Origin: an uncultured Gemmiger sp.
GTDB lineage: Bacteria; Bacillota; Clostridia; Oscillospirales; Ruminococcaceae
DNA length: 64,000 bases
Direction of reading: 5' to 3'
Assembly: GCA_944388215.1 (NCBI GenBank)
Contig: CALXHT010000001.1
Span: 267,056-331,055, forward strand
Part shown: positions 14,764 through 23,476 of the stretch, piece by piece
Layout: each line of letters starts with the position of its first letter
How positions within the stretch are numbered: the stretch's first letter is position 1
The notes under the pieces: model-generated
What the model was told of the DNA's origin: nothing
Databases searched by the model: none
What the model saw: only the letters and a program-made list of their open reading frames with translations
Position numbers and translations under genes: made by a program

Positions 14764-17031
14764 ATGTCCTTATCTTCCCGAGTGTGGCGGGGTGTGCTCG
14801 CCCTGGTGGCGGCGCTGGTGGCAGCCGGCGCGGTCTGGCTGCTCTGCCGCTGGGTGGGCTACGACCTGCAGGACAGGCTGGGCAACCAACCGGTGTTTGA
14901 GATCCTCAACGATGACTACACCCAGATCATCGACCTGCCGGAGGAGGGCCTCACCCAGGAGGTACCCCTCCAGGCCGGGCAGGCCTTTTACGGGGTGCGG
15001 CTGAATTTCAGCACCCATGGCCAGCTCTACAAGTCCGGCATGGTCATGGTGGATGTCACCAACGAGGAAGGCACCCTCATCGCCCAGATGGCGGGCAACT
15101 TCCTCAACATCTTCGACGACAATTTTACCGCCTTCACGATGGACGAGCCCTATATACCCGAGAAAGCGGAAACGCTGACGGTGCACCTTTATAATGCGGT
15201 GCCCTGGGACGGGCCACTGGGGCTCTGGGCCAGCGAAGGGGCGGTGGACGGCATGGACCTGCTCCGCGGCGACACCGACGGCGAGCCGCTGGACGCCACG
15301 CTGGCCATCCAGCTGGTGGCGGATTACTCGGGCAACTGGCCCGCCCGGCTGGCCCAGGGGCTTGCCGCCCCGCTGGCGGTGGCTGCGTTTGCGGCAGTGC
15401 TGCTGGCGATTCTGCAGGCGCCCCTGGCCCTGCTGGTGGCGGTGGCCGGTCTGGCGCTGGGCTGCGGCTTCCTGCGGGTGACCCCCGCCCTGGTAGCCCC
15501 TGATGAATACACCCATCTGGCGGCGGCCTATGAGCTGGCCGGCCGGTGGAGCGGCCAACAGACCGCTGACGAGAGCGGCCATCTGCTGGTGCGCAGCTGC
15601 GATGTCTCCTATTTCGGCACCAAAACCGGCGAGATCGGCATCTTCGCCTACAAAGCCCAGGCCCAGGCGGCCGCCCAGGACACCGGCAGCCCCAACACAC
15701 TGACCGAGGTCAGCGAGGCGGAGGCCGGCCAGGGCGGCGGCAACTACTGGGCCCAGGCGCTGGGCATCTGGCTGGCGCGGCTGAGCGGCAAAAACTTCTA
15801 CACCATGCTGGGCTGGGGCCGCACGGCCAACCTGCTCCTGTACCTGATCCTGGCGGTGGCGGCGGTGGCAGCGGCCCCCGGCGTGCTGCGCGGGCTGTTC
15901 GCCTGTGTGGCGCTGCTGCCCATGTCCCTGCAGCTGGCCGCCAGCCTTTCCCCCGACGCGGGGGTGCTGGGCACGGTCTTCCTGTTCACCGCCCTCTGCA
16001 TGCGGCTGCGCACCCAACACGCCGCCCGCTGGCAGCTGGTGTTGCTGGCGGTGCTGGCGGCGGCGGTGGCCCCGGCCAAGGCCATCTATCTGCCTGTGAT
16101 TCTGCTCTGCCTGGCCATTCCGGCCGAGCACCTCGACCCGCGCCGTGGGGCGGAAACGCCCACTGTATCGCTGCGCGGCCTGTCGGTCCGCCCGGGACGC
16201 CTGGTCCAGCTGGGCATTCTGCTGCTGGCGGCGGTGCTCTGGATGGCCGCCAACCTGTCGGAGCTGGCCTACGCGGCCCGGGATATGAACCGGGCGGTGC
16301 TGGCGGCCGGGGGTCTGGCGGTGGTGGTGCTGGCGGCGGTGCTCTGTGCCGTCTACCTGCGGGTCTGCCGCACCCCCACGGCACGGCGCTGGTTTGCCCG
16401 GGGCGTGGCGGCTGCGGTGGTGCTGCTGGGGGCGGGCGGCGTCTTCGCCCTCTCCCGCATGGGCGGCGGGCTTACCCCCGACCAGCTGCTGATGGTCAAC
16501 CCCAACGGGGACTCCATCTGGACCTTCTCCTTCGGGTATATCTGCCGCAATCTGCCGGCCACCGTCAAGCTGCTGCTGCGCACTTTGCCTGAACAGGGCG
16601 GTCTCTGGCTCCAGGGCCTGCTGGGCACCACGCTGGGCGAGCCCATCGTCTACCGCATCGATGTCAGCTGGCTGATCGCCATCGGCCTGTTGCTGGCGCT
16701 GCTGGCGGCGGCGCTGCCCCGGCAGGAGAAAAAAACGCTGCTCACACGCCCCGCGGCGTGGGGGATGGCGGGCATTCTCTGCTGCGTGGCGGCGGCGGTT
16801 CTGGCCGCGGCCCTCAACTGGACGCCCATCAATTACCAGACACTCTTCGGCATGCAGGGCCGCTACCTGCTGCCGGTCCTTCCGCTGGCGCTGGTGCTGG
16901 TGCACCACAACCGCCGGCTTGTGCTGCGCCGCAGTGCCGCTCACGGGGCGGCCATGTGGGTGGCGCTCCTCACCTTGTTGACCCAGCTCCAGGGGTTCGG
17001 TCTCTACGCCTCCTGGCAGCCGGTTTCATAA
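14764..17031 (+). CDS. DUF2142-like polytopic membrane protein
   Basis: A 755-residue membrane protein. Residues about 8-30 form a helix, followed by a ~180-residue extracytoplasmic beta-rich domain, then about ten helices. The TPALVAPDEYTHLAAAYELA segment near residue 240 is the hallmark loop of DUF2142 proteins, which look like GT-C glycosyltransferases and often sit in surface-polysaccharide loci. The ATG at 14764 follows AAAGAAAGG. Its neighbour at 13241 is also GT-C-like, so the pair may modify the same surface polymer; that is inference. Confidence 0.75.
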   Translation: MSLSSRVWRGVLALVAALVAAGAVWLLCRWVGYDLQDRLGNQPVFEILNDDYTQIIDLPEEGLTQEVPLQAGQAFYGVRLNFSTHGQLYKSGMVMVDVTNEEGTLIAQMAGNFLNIFDDNFTAFTMDEPYIPEKAETLTVHLYNAVPWDGPLGLWASEGAVDGMDLLRGDTDGEPLDATLAIQLVADYSGNWPARLAQGLAAPLAVAAFAAVLLAILQAPLALLVAVAGLALGCGFLRVTPALVAPDEYTHLAAAYELAGRWSGQQTADESGHLLVRSCDVSYFGTKTGEIGIFAYKAQAQAAAQDTGSPNTLTEVSEAEAGQGGGNYWAQALGIWLARLSGKNFYTMLGWGRTANLLLYLILAVAAVAAAPGVLRGLFACVALLPMSLQLAASLSPDAGVLGTVFLFTALCMRLRTQHAARWQLVLLAVLAAAVAPAKAIYLPVILLCLAIPAEHLDPRRGAETPTVSLRGLSVRPGRLVQLGILLLAAVLWMAANLSELAYAARDMNRAVLAAGGLAVVVLAAVLCAVYLRVCRTPTARRWFARGVAAAVVLLGAGGVFALSRMGGGLTPDQLLMVNPNGDSIWTFSFGYICRNLPATVKLLLRTLPEQGGLWLQGLLGTTLGEPIVYRIDVSWLIAIGLLLALLAAALPRQEKKTLLTRPAAWGMAGILCCVAAAVLAAALNWTPINYQTLFGMQGRYLLPVLPLALVLVHHNRRLVLRRSAAHGAAMWVALLTLLTQLQGFGLYASWQPVS

Positions 17032-17062
17032 AAATACAACAAATCAGAAAGGAAAACTTCCC

Positions 17063-17269
17063 ATGACTGTTACGAAAGATACCATCATCGCCGAAATCCT
17101 CAACCACGATCCCGCCCAGGGCTGCGTGCCCATCTTCCTGGCCACCGGTATGCACTGCCTGGGCTGCATGGCGGCCCACGGTGAGACCGTGGAGCAGGCC
17201 TGCGCCGTCCATGGTGTGGACGCCGACGCCCTCGTGGCCCGGCTGAACGATTACTTTGCACACCAGTAA
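17063..17269 (+). CDS. DUF1858 redox-disulfide domain protein
   Basis: A 68-residue single-domain protein of the DUF1858 type (hybrid-cluster-protein-associated disulfide domain). The core ATGMHCLGCMAAHGETVEQA contains the conserved CxxC near residues 33-36. Members are small cytoplasmic proteins, often fused to or near redox enzymes; the biochemical role is not known. The start follows AGAAAGGAAA. It overlaps the trmK start by 14 nt, which implies translational coupling. Confidence 0.88.
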   Translation: MTVTKDTIIAEILNHDPAQGCVPIFLATGMHCLGCMAAHGETVEQACAVHGVDADALVARLNDYFAHQ

Positions 17270-17930
17270 TCCCCCGCGGCTGGATGCCCGTCTGGCGGCT
17301 GCCTTTGCCTATGTAAGGCCGGGGCACGCCGCGGCGGACATCGGCTGCGACCATGGCAAATTAAGCGCCGCACTGGCGGGCAGCGGTCGCTGCCCGCTTG
17401 TTTTGGCTTGTGACCTGCGCCCCGACCCGCTGGACAAGGCCCGCCGCCGCTGTGCCCCCTACGGGGAGAAGGTGCAGTGCCGGCTGGGCAGCGGCCTGTC
17501 GGTGGTGGCGCCGGGCGAGGTGGAGGATATCATCATCGCCGGCATGGGGGCCGAGACCATCATCGAGATCCTCGAGGCGGCGCCCTGGGTGTTGGATGCC
17601 CGCTACAACCTGGTGCTGGTGCCGGCCACCAAGCACAGCATTCTGCGGCGGTGGCTGGCCCGCCGGGGCTTTGCCCTGTGTGCCGAGACGCTGGCCCAGG
17701 CGGCGGGGCGGTGGTATGCCGTCATGAATGCGCGGTATGCCGGCACGGCCCATGAACCGGACGGCCTGGAATGCCTCTGCGGCAAAACCGAGGGCCAGCC
17801 CGGTTTCGGGGCGTACTGCGCCCAGCAGAATGTGAAACTGAAAAAATACCGTCTGGGGCTTGCCCCCGGCGCCGAGGCCGACGCGGTGGACGCCCTGATA
17901 CAAGAATTGGAGAAACGCTCATGTCTGTAA
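17256..17930 (+). CDS. trmK: tRNA (adenine(22)-N(1))-methyltransferase
   Basis: This 224-residue SAM-dependent enzyme methylates N1 of A22 in bacterial tRNA. Class I methyltransferase motifs are visible: AADIGCDHGKLSAAL (SAM loop, about residues 26-40), LACDLRPDPL, and IIAGMGAETIIEIL near residue 90. The start is probably the TTG at 17256, inside the DUF1858 gene, because the protein reaches the expected N-terminal RLDARLAAAFAYV only from there; no ATG is available before the SAM motif. It overlaps the next gene by 10 nt. This trmK-nif3 order is common in Firmicutes. Confidence 0.9.
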   Translation: MHTSNPPRLDARLAAAFAYVRPGHAAADIGCDHGKLSAALAGSGRCPLVLACDLRPDPLDKARRRCAPYGEKVQCRLGSGLSVVAPGEVEDIIIAGMGAETIIEILEAAPWVLDARYNLVLVPATKHSILRRWLARRGFALCAETLAQAAGRWYAVMNARYAGTAHEPDGLECLCGKTEGQPGFGAYCAQQNVKLKKYRLGLAPGAEADAVDALIQELEKRSCL

Positions 17931-18679
17931 CGGTACAGGAAATTTTGCAGGAACTGAAAACCTTTGCCCCGCCGGAACTGGCCTGCAGCTGGGACAATGT
18001 GGGGCTGCTGGTGGACGCCGGCCGCCCGGTGGACAAGGTGCTCACGGCGCTGGACATCACGGCGGAGGTGGTGCAGGAAGCGGCGGCCGCGGGCTGCCAG
18101 CTGGTGGTCAGCCACCACCCGGTGATCTTCCATCCCATGGCGCAGATCACGGCGGAGGATGTCCCGGCAATGCTGCTGCAAAAGGGCATTTCGGGCATCT
18201 GCATGCACACCAACCTGGACGCCACCGCCGGCGGCGTCAACGATACGCTGGCGGACCTGCTGGGCATCTCCCGGGAGGATCGCCGCAACTTTGCGGAAAA
18301 CTGCGGCCGCATCGGCACGATGACCCCCACCACCACCGAGGCCATCGCCCGGTTCTGCGCGGAAAAGCTGCACAGCGGCGTCAAGTATGTGGACAGCGGC
18401 AGACCGGTCACCCGGCTGGCGGAGGTCAGCGGTGGCGGCGGCGGATACCTGCAGGACGCCATCGACGAGGGCGCCGACTGCCTGGTCACCGGCGAGGCGG
18501 CCCACCACATTGCGCTGCTGGCCCGGCAGAAGGGGGTCGGCCTGGTGGTGGCCGGCCACTGGGGCACCGAGCAGGGCATTGCCGATGTGCTGGCGGCCCG
18601 GCTGCAGGCGGCCTTCCCCCAGCTGGAGGTGCGCCATGCGGCAGCCGATACCGACCCCTATACTTATTTGAACGTTTGA
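17921..18679 (+). CDS. Nif3-like dinuclear metal centre protein (YqfO family)
   Basis: The 252-residue Nif3/YqfO-family protein begins ELACSWDNVGLLV. Metal ligands are visible in VVSHHPVIFHP (His65, His66), in CMHTNLDA, and C-terminally in VVAGHWGTEQG. It lacks the central PII-like insert of the ~370-residue Bacillus YqfO, so it is the short form. The physiological role is unsettled; GTP-cyclohydrolase-like activity has been proposed for relatives. The ATG at 17921 overlaps the trmK stop, indicating a coupled operon. Confidence 0.92.
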   Translation: MSVTVQEILQELKTFAPPELACSWDNVGLLVDAGRPVDKVLTALDITAEVVQEAAAAGCQLVVSHHPVIFHPMAQITAEDVPAMLLQKGISGICMHTNLDATAGGVNDTLADLLGISREDRRNFAENCGRIGTMTPTTTEAIARFCAEKLHSGVKYVDSGRPVTRLAEVSGGGGGYLQDAIDEGADCLVTGEAAHHIALLARQKGVGLVVAGHWGTEQGIADVLAARLQAAFPQLEVRHAAADTDPYTYLNV

Positions 18680-18710
18680 TGCCGGCCTGCGGGCCGGAAG
18701 GAGTGAAACT

Positions 18711-20465
18711 ATGTCTCTGGATGCCGCCACGCTGGCGCTGGTCACCGACGAACTGAAGACAACGCTGCTGGATGCCAAGATCGACAAGATTTTTGAGCCC
18801 ACCCGCGACGAGGTGCTGGTGACGCTGCGCACCCGCACCGAAACCCACCGGCTGCTGCTGTCGGCCCGCAGCGGTTCCGCCCGCGTCTGCCTGACCAAGG
18901 AAACCTTTGAAAACCCGCTGACGCCCCCGGGCTTCTGCATGCTGCTGCGCAAGCACCTGACGGGCGGGCGGCTCATCGACCTGCGCCGGGAACCGGGGGA
19001 CCGCATCGTCTATTTTGATTTCCGCTGCACCAACGAGATGGGGGATCTGGTCACCAACACGCTGGCGGCGGAACTGATGGGGCGGTATTCCAACCTGGTG
19101 CTGGTCCAGAACGGCCGCATCATCGACGCCCTGAAGCGGGTGGATTTCGAGGACAGCGAGGTCCGGCAGCTGCTGCCCGGCCTGCCCTACACGCTGCCGC
19201 CCAAACCCAACCGGCCGGATTTCCTGGCAACCAGTGCGGCGTCCATGGTGGCGGCCGCCTGCCAGAAGGACCTGCCGGTGGCCTCGGCCCTGGGCAAGGT
19301 GGTGGCGGGCGTGGGGCCCATCGTGGTGCGGGAGGCTGTCTGCCGCGCCCTGGGGGAGACACCTGCCCTGGCCTGCGAACTCTCCGAAGGGGAGCATCGC
19401 ATGCTGGCGGAGGCGCTGGACGCCCTGAAGGAGGAACACGCCGCCGGCGGTACGCCCACGGCGGTGCGGCTGCCCCAGCCGGACGGCACCGCCAAGCCGG
19501 TGGAGTTCAGCTTCTTTGTGCCGCGGCAGTACGGCACCCAGGCCATCCTGACCCAGTACCCCACCTACAGCGAGATGCTGGAGGATTACTACGCCACCAA
19601 GGACCGGGCGGAGCGGCTGCGGCAGAAGAGCCGGGAACTGTACAAGGCGGTGCACAACATGCACGAGCGCGCCGTGCGCAAGCAGGCCGCCCGGCGGGAG
19701 GAGCTGGCCCAGTCCGCCAAGGCGGACACCCTGCGCCTCTGCGGGGAGTTGCTCCAGGCCAACCTGTGGGCCATCCGCAAGGGGGACCGCCAGGTGACGG
19801 TGCAGAATTACTATACCGGCGAGGATATGACCATCCGGCTGGACCCCCGCCTCGGTCCCAACGAGAACGCCCAGAAATATTTCAAGGACTACAAAAAGAA
19901 GCAGACCGCCCACACCATGCTGCAGAAGCTGCTGGTGGAGGGCGAAGCCGAGATTGAATATCTGGGCACCGTGCTCTACGAGGTGGAATCCGCCCCCGGC
20001 GAGGTGGCCCTCAACGAGATCCGCGCCGAACTCAAGAGCCAGGGTTATCTCAAGTACTACAAGCAGCGGGACCGCAAACAGAAACCGGCGGATTTCCTGC
20101 GGTACACCTCCAGCGACGGCTTCGAGATCCTGGTGGGCCGCAACAACCTGCAGAACGACAAGCTGACGCTGCACACCGCCCGGGGCAAGGACCTGTGGTT
20201 CCATGTGCAGAAGGCGCCGGGCAGCCACTGTGTGGTGATGAGCCGGGGACTGGATATCCCCGACACCACCAGGCAGGAGGCGGCCGAGCTGGCGGTGCTC
20301 CATTCCAGCCAGAACGGCGGCGCCAAGGTGGCGGTGGATACCACCGAGGTGAAGAACATCTGGAAGGCCAACGGTGCCAAGCCCGGCATGGTGCTGTACA
20401 ACGTCTACACCACCGTCTACGTCACCCCGCGCCCCGGCCTGGAAGAACAGCTGAAAAAGCGCTGA
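18711..20465 (+). CDS. rqcH: Ribosome quality-control protein RqcH (NFACT family)
   Basis: This 584-residue NFACT protein recognises stalled 50S-peptidyl-tRNA complexes and directs alanine tailing of nascent chains; older annotations call the family fibronectin-binding. Order: NFACT-N (1-200), helix-hairpin-helix and a coiled coil (about 280-420, rich in KQAARREEL-type charged residues), and the NFACT-R domain (about 455-565) with LWFHVQKAPGSHCVV and a final VYVTPRPG. The start is preceded by GGAAGGAG and a small CCGGCC hairpin. It lies 31 nt after nif3 and is probably in the same transcript. A strong terminator follows. Confidence 0.93.
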   Translation: MSLDAATLALVTDELKTTLLDAKIDKIFEPTRDEVLVTLRTRTETHRLLLSARSGSARVCLTKETFENPLTPPGFCMLLRKHLTGGRLIDLRREPGDRIVYFDFRCTNEMGDLVTNTLAAELMGRYSNLVLVQNGRIIDALKRVDFEDSEVRQLLPGLPYTLPPKPNRPDFLATSAASMVAAACQKDLPVASALGKVVAGVGPIVVREAVCRALGETPALACELSEGEHRMLAEALDALKEEHAAGGTPTAVRLPQPDGTAKPVEFSFFVPRQYGTQAILTQYPTYSEMLEDYYATKDRAERLRQKSRELYKAVHNMHERAVRKQAARREELAQSAKADTLRLCGELLQANLWAIRKGDRQVTVQNYYTGEDMTIRLDPRLGPNENAQKYFKDYKKKQTAHTMLQKLLVEGEAEIEYLGTVLYEVESAPGEVALNEIRAELKSQGYLKYYKQRDRKQKPADFLRYTSSDGFEILVGRNNLQNDKLTLHTARGKDLWFHVQKAPGSHCVVMSRGLDIPDTTRQEAAELAVLHSSQNGGAKVAVDTTEVKNIWKANGAKPGMVLYNVYTTVYVTPRPGLEEQLKKR

Positions 20466-20481
20466 ATTGTAAATTTTTCAC

Positions 20482-20518
20482 AAAAGCCACATGCCGTATG
20501 TGCGGTATGTGGCTTTTA
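20482..20518 (+). terminator. Terminator after rqcH
   Basis: A 15-bp stem (20482-20496 with 20503-20517) has A4 at the 5' base and T4 at the 3' base, with a 6-nt loop. Confidence 0.85.
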
Positions 20519-20570
20519 TGGTATACTGGAGAAAAAGCGGATGAAAATTTTGGGAAAGGGGCGAATCTGT

Positions 20571-21641
20571 ATGAAACGTATGATCCCGGTGCTGGGAGCG
20601 CTTTTGCTGTTGACAGCCTGCACCCCGGCGGAAAGTGGCCTCCCTGCGGCCACGCCTGCCCCGGAACCTACGGCGGTTCCTTCGCCCCTGCCTGCAGCGT
20701 CGCCCACGCCGTCGCCAACGGCTGTGCCGGTGGCGGAAGCCTCCCTGCCTGAAACCACACTGGAAGAATGGACTTCTGTCATGCCGGAGCAGAAGCCCGG
20801 CTATACCGTGACGGAAGGTCCTCTGGAACTGCTGGACTATGTGGCCTGGCCGGACCAGCCGGTGGAGCTTCAGATCGATAGCTGGAAGGGGACGCTGGAA
20901 GAAGCGGCGGAGGCCTTTGGGGTGCCGCTGGAAACCCTCCAGGAGATGAATCCCGATCCCGAGACATCCAATCATACCAGCGATGGCTCTACCATTTATT
21001 ACAACCTGAAGCTGCAGGAGAACTATCAGGTCCCGCGGCCCGATATCAAGGAGGTAACCGTTTCGACCCCCTGGGTGGCCAGCCGGTGGGAGCAGACGGC
21101 AAGCTATGAGGTGCCGGCGGCGCTCAGTGACCAGGCGGCAGCCTGCATGGCATCCGCCTACAATTTCAAGTATAACCACTACGGCATGTCGGGCGGCATC
21201 TGGCCGGCGGACTATGACGAGGAAACCGGCTGGTACACTACCAAAGAGGGCGGCCTGTATACCACCTACAGCGATCTGACCCGGTACCTTGAGGCGGTGT
21301 ACAGCCCGGCGGTTTGTGAGGGAATTCTGGGCGGCCCTGTTGCAGAGGAAAATCCTGATGACTGGCATCCCTACTATCAGGGAGAGAATGACGCGATTGT
21401 CTTCCAGGGCGGCGACCGAGGCTCCAACATCAGACACTGCGGCACAAGTTTCACTGAGCCGGAACTGCAGCCCGACGGCAGCATCCAGTTCTGGCAGCTG
21501 TCCCTGACGGTGGAGAGCGATGACTTTGTGGGCTGGGGAGAGGGGATTACCTACACGCCCGATACGGCCAGTGCCTCCATCGTGCGGCTGGAACCCTCCG
21601 AAACCGGCTGGCGGGTGGCGTCGCTGGAACTGCCCAACTGA
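20571..21641 (+). CDS. Lipoprotein with Pro-rich linker and possible LysM-like domain
   Basis: A 356-residue secreted lipoprotein. The signal peptide MKRMIPVLGALLLLTAC ends in a lipobox Cys at residue 17. Residues 18-55 are a Pro/Thr/Ala-rich spacer. A segment with TLEEAAEAFGVPLETLQEMN (about residues 107-126) looks like a LysM fold. The C-terminal ~200 residues are unrecognised. The ATG at 20571 is used because GGGAAAGGGG precedes it; an ATG at 20541 would spoil the signal peptide. It is a surface protein with possible peptidoglycan contact; the role is unknown. Confidence 0.8.
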   Translation: MKRMIPVLGALLLLTACTPAESGLPAATPAPEPTAVPSPLPAASPTPSPTAVPVAEASLPETTLEEWTSVMPEQKPGYTVTEGPLELLDYVAWPDQPVELQIDSWKGTLEEAAEAFGVPLETLQEMNPDPETSNHTSDGSTIYYNLKLQENYQVPRPDIKEVTVSTPWVASRWEQTASYEVPAALSDQAAACMASAYNFKYNHYGMSGGIWPADYDEETGWYTTKEGGLYTTYSDLTRYLEAVYSPAVCEGILGGPVAEENPDDWHPYYQGENDAIVFQGGDRGSNIRHCGTSFTEPELQPDGSIQFWQLSLTVESDDFVGWGEGITYTPDTASASIVRLEPSETGWRVASLELPN

Positions 21642-21654
21642 CGGAACATACGGC

Positions 21655-21708
21655 TTTGAACGGAAACAAACCGTATAATTCAATGCAATAATACGAACTG
21701 TATTGCAT
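21655..21708 (+). repeat. Two inverted repeats after the lipoprotein gene
   Basis: ATACGG/CCGTAT (21649-21654 with 21671-21676) and ATGCAATA/TATTGCAT (21683-21690 with 21701-21708) lie in the 3' flank. Neither has a good T run on the plus strand, so they are weak terminator candidates. Confidence 0.4.
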
Positions 21709-21716
21709 AAAGAAGG

Positions 21717-21946
21717 AATTTCTGCACAAACTATGCCGTGGCGTTCAAAAACTGCCCACCGGTGCGCTGGTCCCGCCGCCGGGCCCGGAATGGGGAGACT
21801 GCTTCTTCGCACCCGCCGGCAGGGCGGGGAAGACGCTCCGCCCACTCTAAAAACGGGTGCCTGTGAGCAGCGGAGGATGAGGGCAAACCGAAAAACGCCC
21901 TCCGGTGACATAGGAAATCTTCTTTCGGCAAAACGCAGAATTTTTT
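21717..21946 (+). ncRNA. Candidate structured non-coding RNA of unknown family
   Basis: The ~230-nt stretch has no convincing ORF. Its ends pair: TTCTGC (21720-21725) with GCAGAA (21935-21940), then TGCCG (21734-21738) with CGGCA (21926-21930), followed by T6 (21941-21946). Inside are a strong CCCGCC-GCCGG/CCGGC-GGCGGG hairpin (about 21770-21830), CTCCGC/GCGGAG, and GAGGGC/GCCCTC. A long rod with open middle is reminiscent of 6S-type RNAs, but I see no family signature. No good -35 accompanies the TATAAT at 21674, and the minus strand could also be the transcribed one. Confidence 0.4.
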
Positions 21947-21978
21947 CAAAAAAATTTAGAAAATCGCCCAAAAAACAC

Positions 21979-22007
21979 TTGCAACGCCGGGAAACGTGTG
22001 CTATAAT
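21979..22007 (+). promoter_or_regulatory. Main promoter of the S10-spc-alpha operon
   Basis: TTGCAA (21979-21984) and a perfect TATAAT (22002-22007) have a 17-bp spacer. Transcription from about 22014 gives a leader of about 340 nt before rpsJ. Confidence 0.85.
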
Positions 22008-22013
22008 CATTCT

Positions 22014-22352
22014 CGGCTGCGAAAGGCTTGGGCGGAATGTCACAAGCGTTCTGCGCAAGCCGCGATATGCGTTGATGCGGGAGGTTGCCGTCCGCCGATA
22101 GGTTGACGGGTTTTTCCGCGGAGTATGTCCGATCTTAGAACCGGGCGAAAGAATTACGGAAACAAAGGGATATGTACGGCGCTGCATTCTGCGGCACGGA
22201 CCAATGTTCAACTAACTTTGTGATGATTCTTTCCGGGAGAACTGTGTGTAAACGGTTCACCGGATTTTGTCATGCGAGAAAGTTGAACGCCCGGAAACGT
22301 GTGTGATTTATCGGCTCGCCTAAGGCACAAATTTTATTAGGAGGCGAAAGCA
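22014..22352 (+). promoter_or_regulatory. S10 operon leader with possible pseudoknot
   Basis: The leader has no plausible ORF. Two perfect 8-bp pairings cross each other: GTTCAACT (22206-22213) with AGTTGAAC (22281-22288), and TTTCCGGG (22230-22237) with CCCGGAAA (22290-22297). They are either alternatives or an H-type pseudoknot. S10 leaders in many bacteria are regulatory targets of ribosomal protein L4, so autogenous control is plausible here but not shown. Confidence 0.5.
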
Positions 22353-22664
22353 ATGGCAGTCAAAGAAAAAATCAGAATTCGTTTGAAGAGCTATGATGCA
22401 TCCCTGATCGATGCCGCGGCACAGAAGATCGTGGAGACCGCGAAGCGCACCGGCGCTCGCGTGTCCGGCCCGATCCCCCTGCCCACCGACAAGGAGATCG
22501 TCACGATCCTGCGCGCTGTCCACAAGTACAAGGACAGCCGTGAGCAGTTCGAGACCCGCACCCATAAGCGTCTGATCGACATTCTGAAGCCGTCCAACAA
22601 GACGGTGGAGGCTCTCATGAGCCTGCAGCTCCCCGCGGGCGTTGACATCGAGATCAAGCTGTGA
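22353..22664 (+). CDS. rpsJ: 30S ribosomal protein S10
   Basis: This 103-residue protein is S10 (uS10), a 30S head protein that also serves as NusE in antitermination. [20 protein letters not shown] at the N-terminus and the [16 protein letters not shown] loop are family hallmarks. A TAGGAGG Shine-Dalgarno precedes the ATG. It is the first gene of the operon. The 165-nt gap before rplC is unusually long for this cluster. Confidence 0.98.
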   Translation: MAVKEKIRIRLKSYDASLIDAAAQKIVETAKRTGARVSGPIPLPTDKEIVTILRAVHKYKDSREQFETRTHKRLIDILKPSNKTVEALMSLQLPAGVDIEIKL

Positions 22665-22829
22665 TCGAACTTCTTACATTATAATGCGCCGGTACGCGCA
22701 GCCGTGATCTGCGAACCGCCGGCACCCAATGTGAGAGACGAAAACACCGATCTCGCTGTGAACCCTACAGCGGAGAGGTCATGTTGATGGGAAACCACCA
22801 ACCAATAACCTTTACAGGAGGACAAAACA
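22665..22829 (+). other. 165-nt rpsJ-rplC spacer with hairpin and possible internal promoter element
   Basis: The spacer has an isolated TATAAT at 22680-22685 without a clear -35. A hairpin CTC-GCTGT/ACAGC-GGAG lies near 22752-22776. No T run follows, so it is not an intrinsic terminator. It holds no gene. Confidence 0.5.
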
Positions 22830-23462
22830 ATGCAAAAAGGTATCATCGGCAAGAAGCTGGGCATGACCCAGCTGTTCGACGCCAACGGCAAGGTCGTCCC
22901 GGTCACCATCATCGAGGCCGGCCCCTGCACCGTCGTGCAGAAGAAGACCGTTGAGTCTGACGGCTACCAGGCCGTGCAGATGGGCTACGGCGAAGTGAGC
23001 GCCAAGAAGGTCAACAAGGCCGCCAAGGGTCACTTCGACAAGGCCGACGTTGCCCCCAAGCGCACCCTGCGCGAGTTCCGCTTCGATGACATCGCCAGCC
23101 TGAACGTGGGCGACATCCTCAAGGCGGATGTCTTCGCAGAGGGCGACAAGGTCGACGTGGTCGGTACCAGCAAGGGCAAGGGCTACCAGGGCGTTATCAA
23201 GCGCTTCGGCCAGCATCGCCTGCGCGAGAGCCACGGCACCGGTCCTGTGGCCCGTCATGCCGGTTCTAACGGTTCCACTTCCACCCCGTCCCGCGTGTTC
23301 AAGGGCAAGCGTCTGCCCGGCCACATGGGCGCTGTGCGGGTGACCGTCCAGAACCTGAGCGTCGTCAAGGTCGACGCTGAGAATAATCTCATCGCCATCA
23401 AGGGTGCGATCCCCGGCCCCAAGGGCTCGGTCGTGACCATCCACGACAGCGTGAAAGCGTAA
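22830..23462 (+). CDS. rplC: 50S ribosomal protein L3
   Basis: A 210-residue L3 (uL3), an early-assembly 23S rRNA binder near the peptidyl-transferase centre. [17 protein letters not shown] at the start and [20 protein letters not shown] in the extended loop are diagnostic. The start follows CAGGAGG. Its rRNA-contacting loop near residues 125-160 is intact. It is followed at 14 nt by rplD. Confidence 0.98.
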   Translation: MQKGIIGKKLGMTQLFDANGKVVPVTIIEAGPCTVVQKKTVESDGYQAVQMGYGEVSAKKVNKAAKGHFDKADVAPKRTLREFRFDDIASLNVGDILKADVFAEGDKVDVVGTSKGKGYQGVIKRFGQHRLRESHGTGPVARHAGSNGSTSTPSRVFKGKRLPGHMGAVRVTVQNLSVVKVDAENNLIAIKGAIPGPKGSVVTIHDSVKA

Positions 23463-23476
23463 AGGAGGAAAACACA

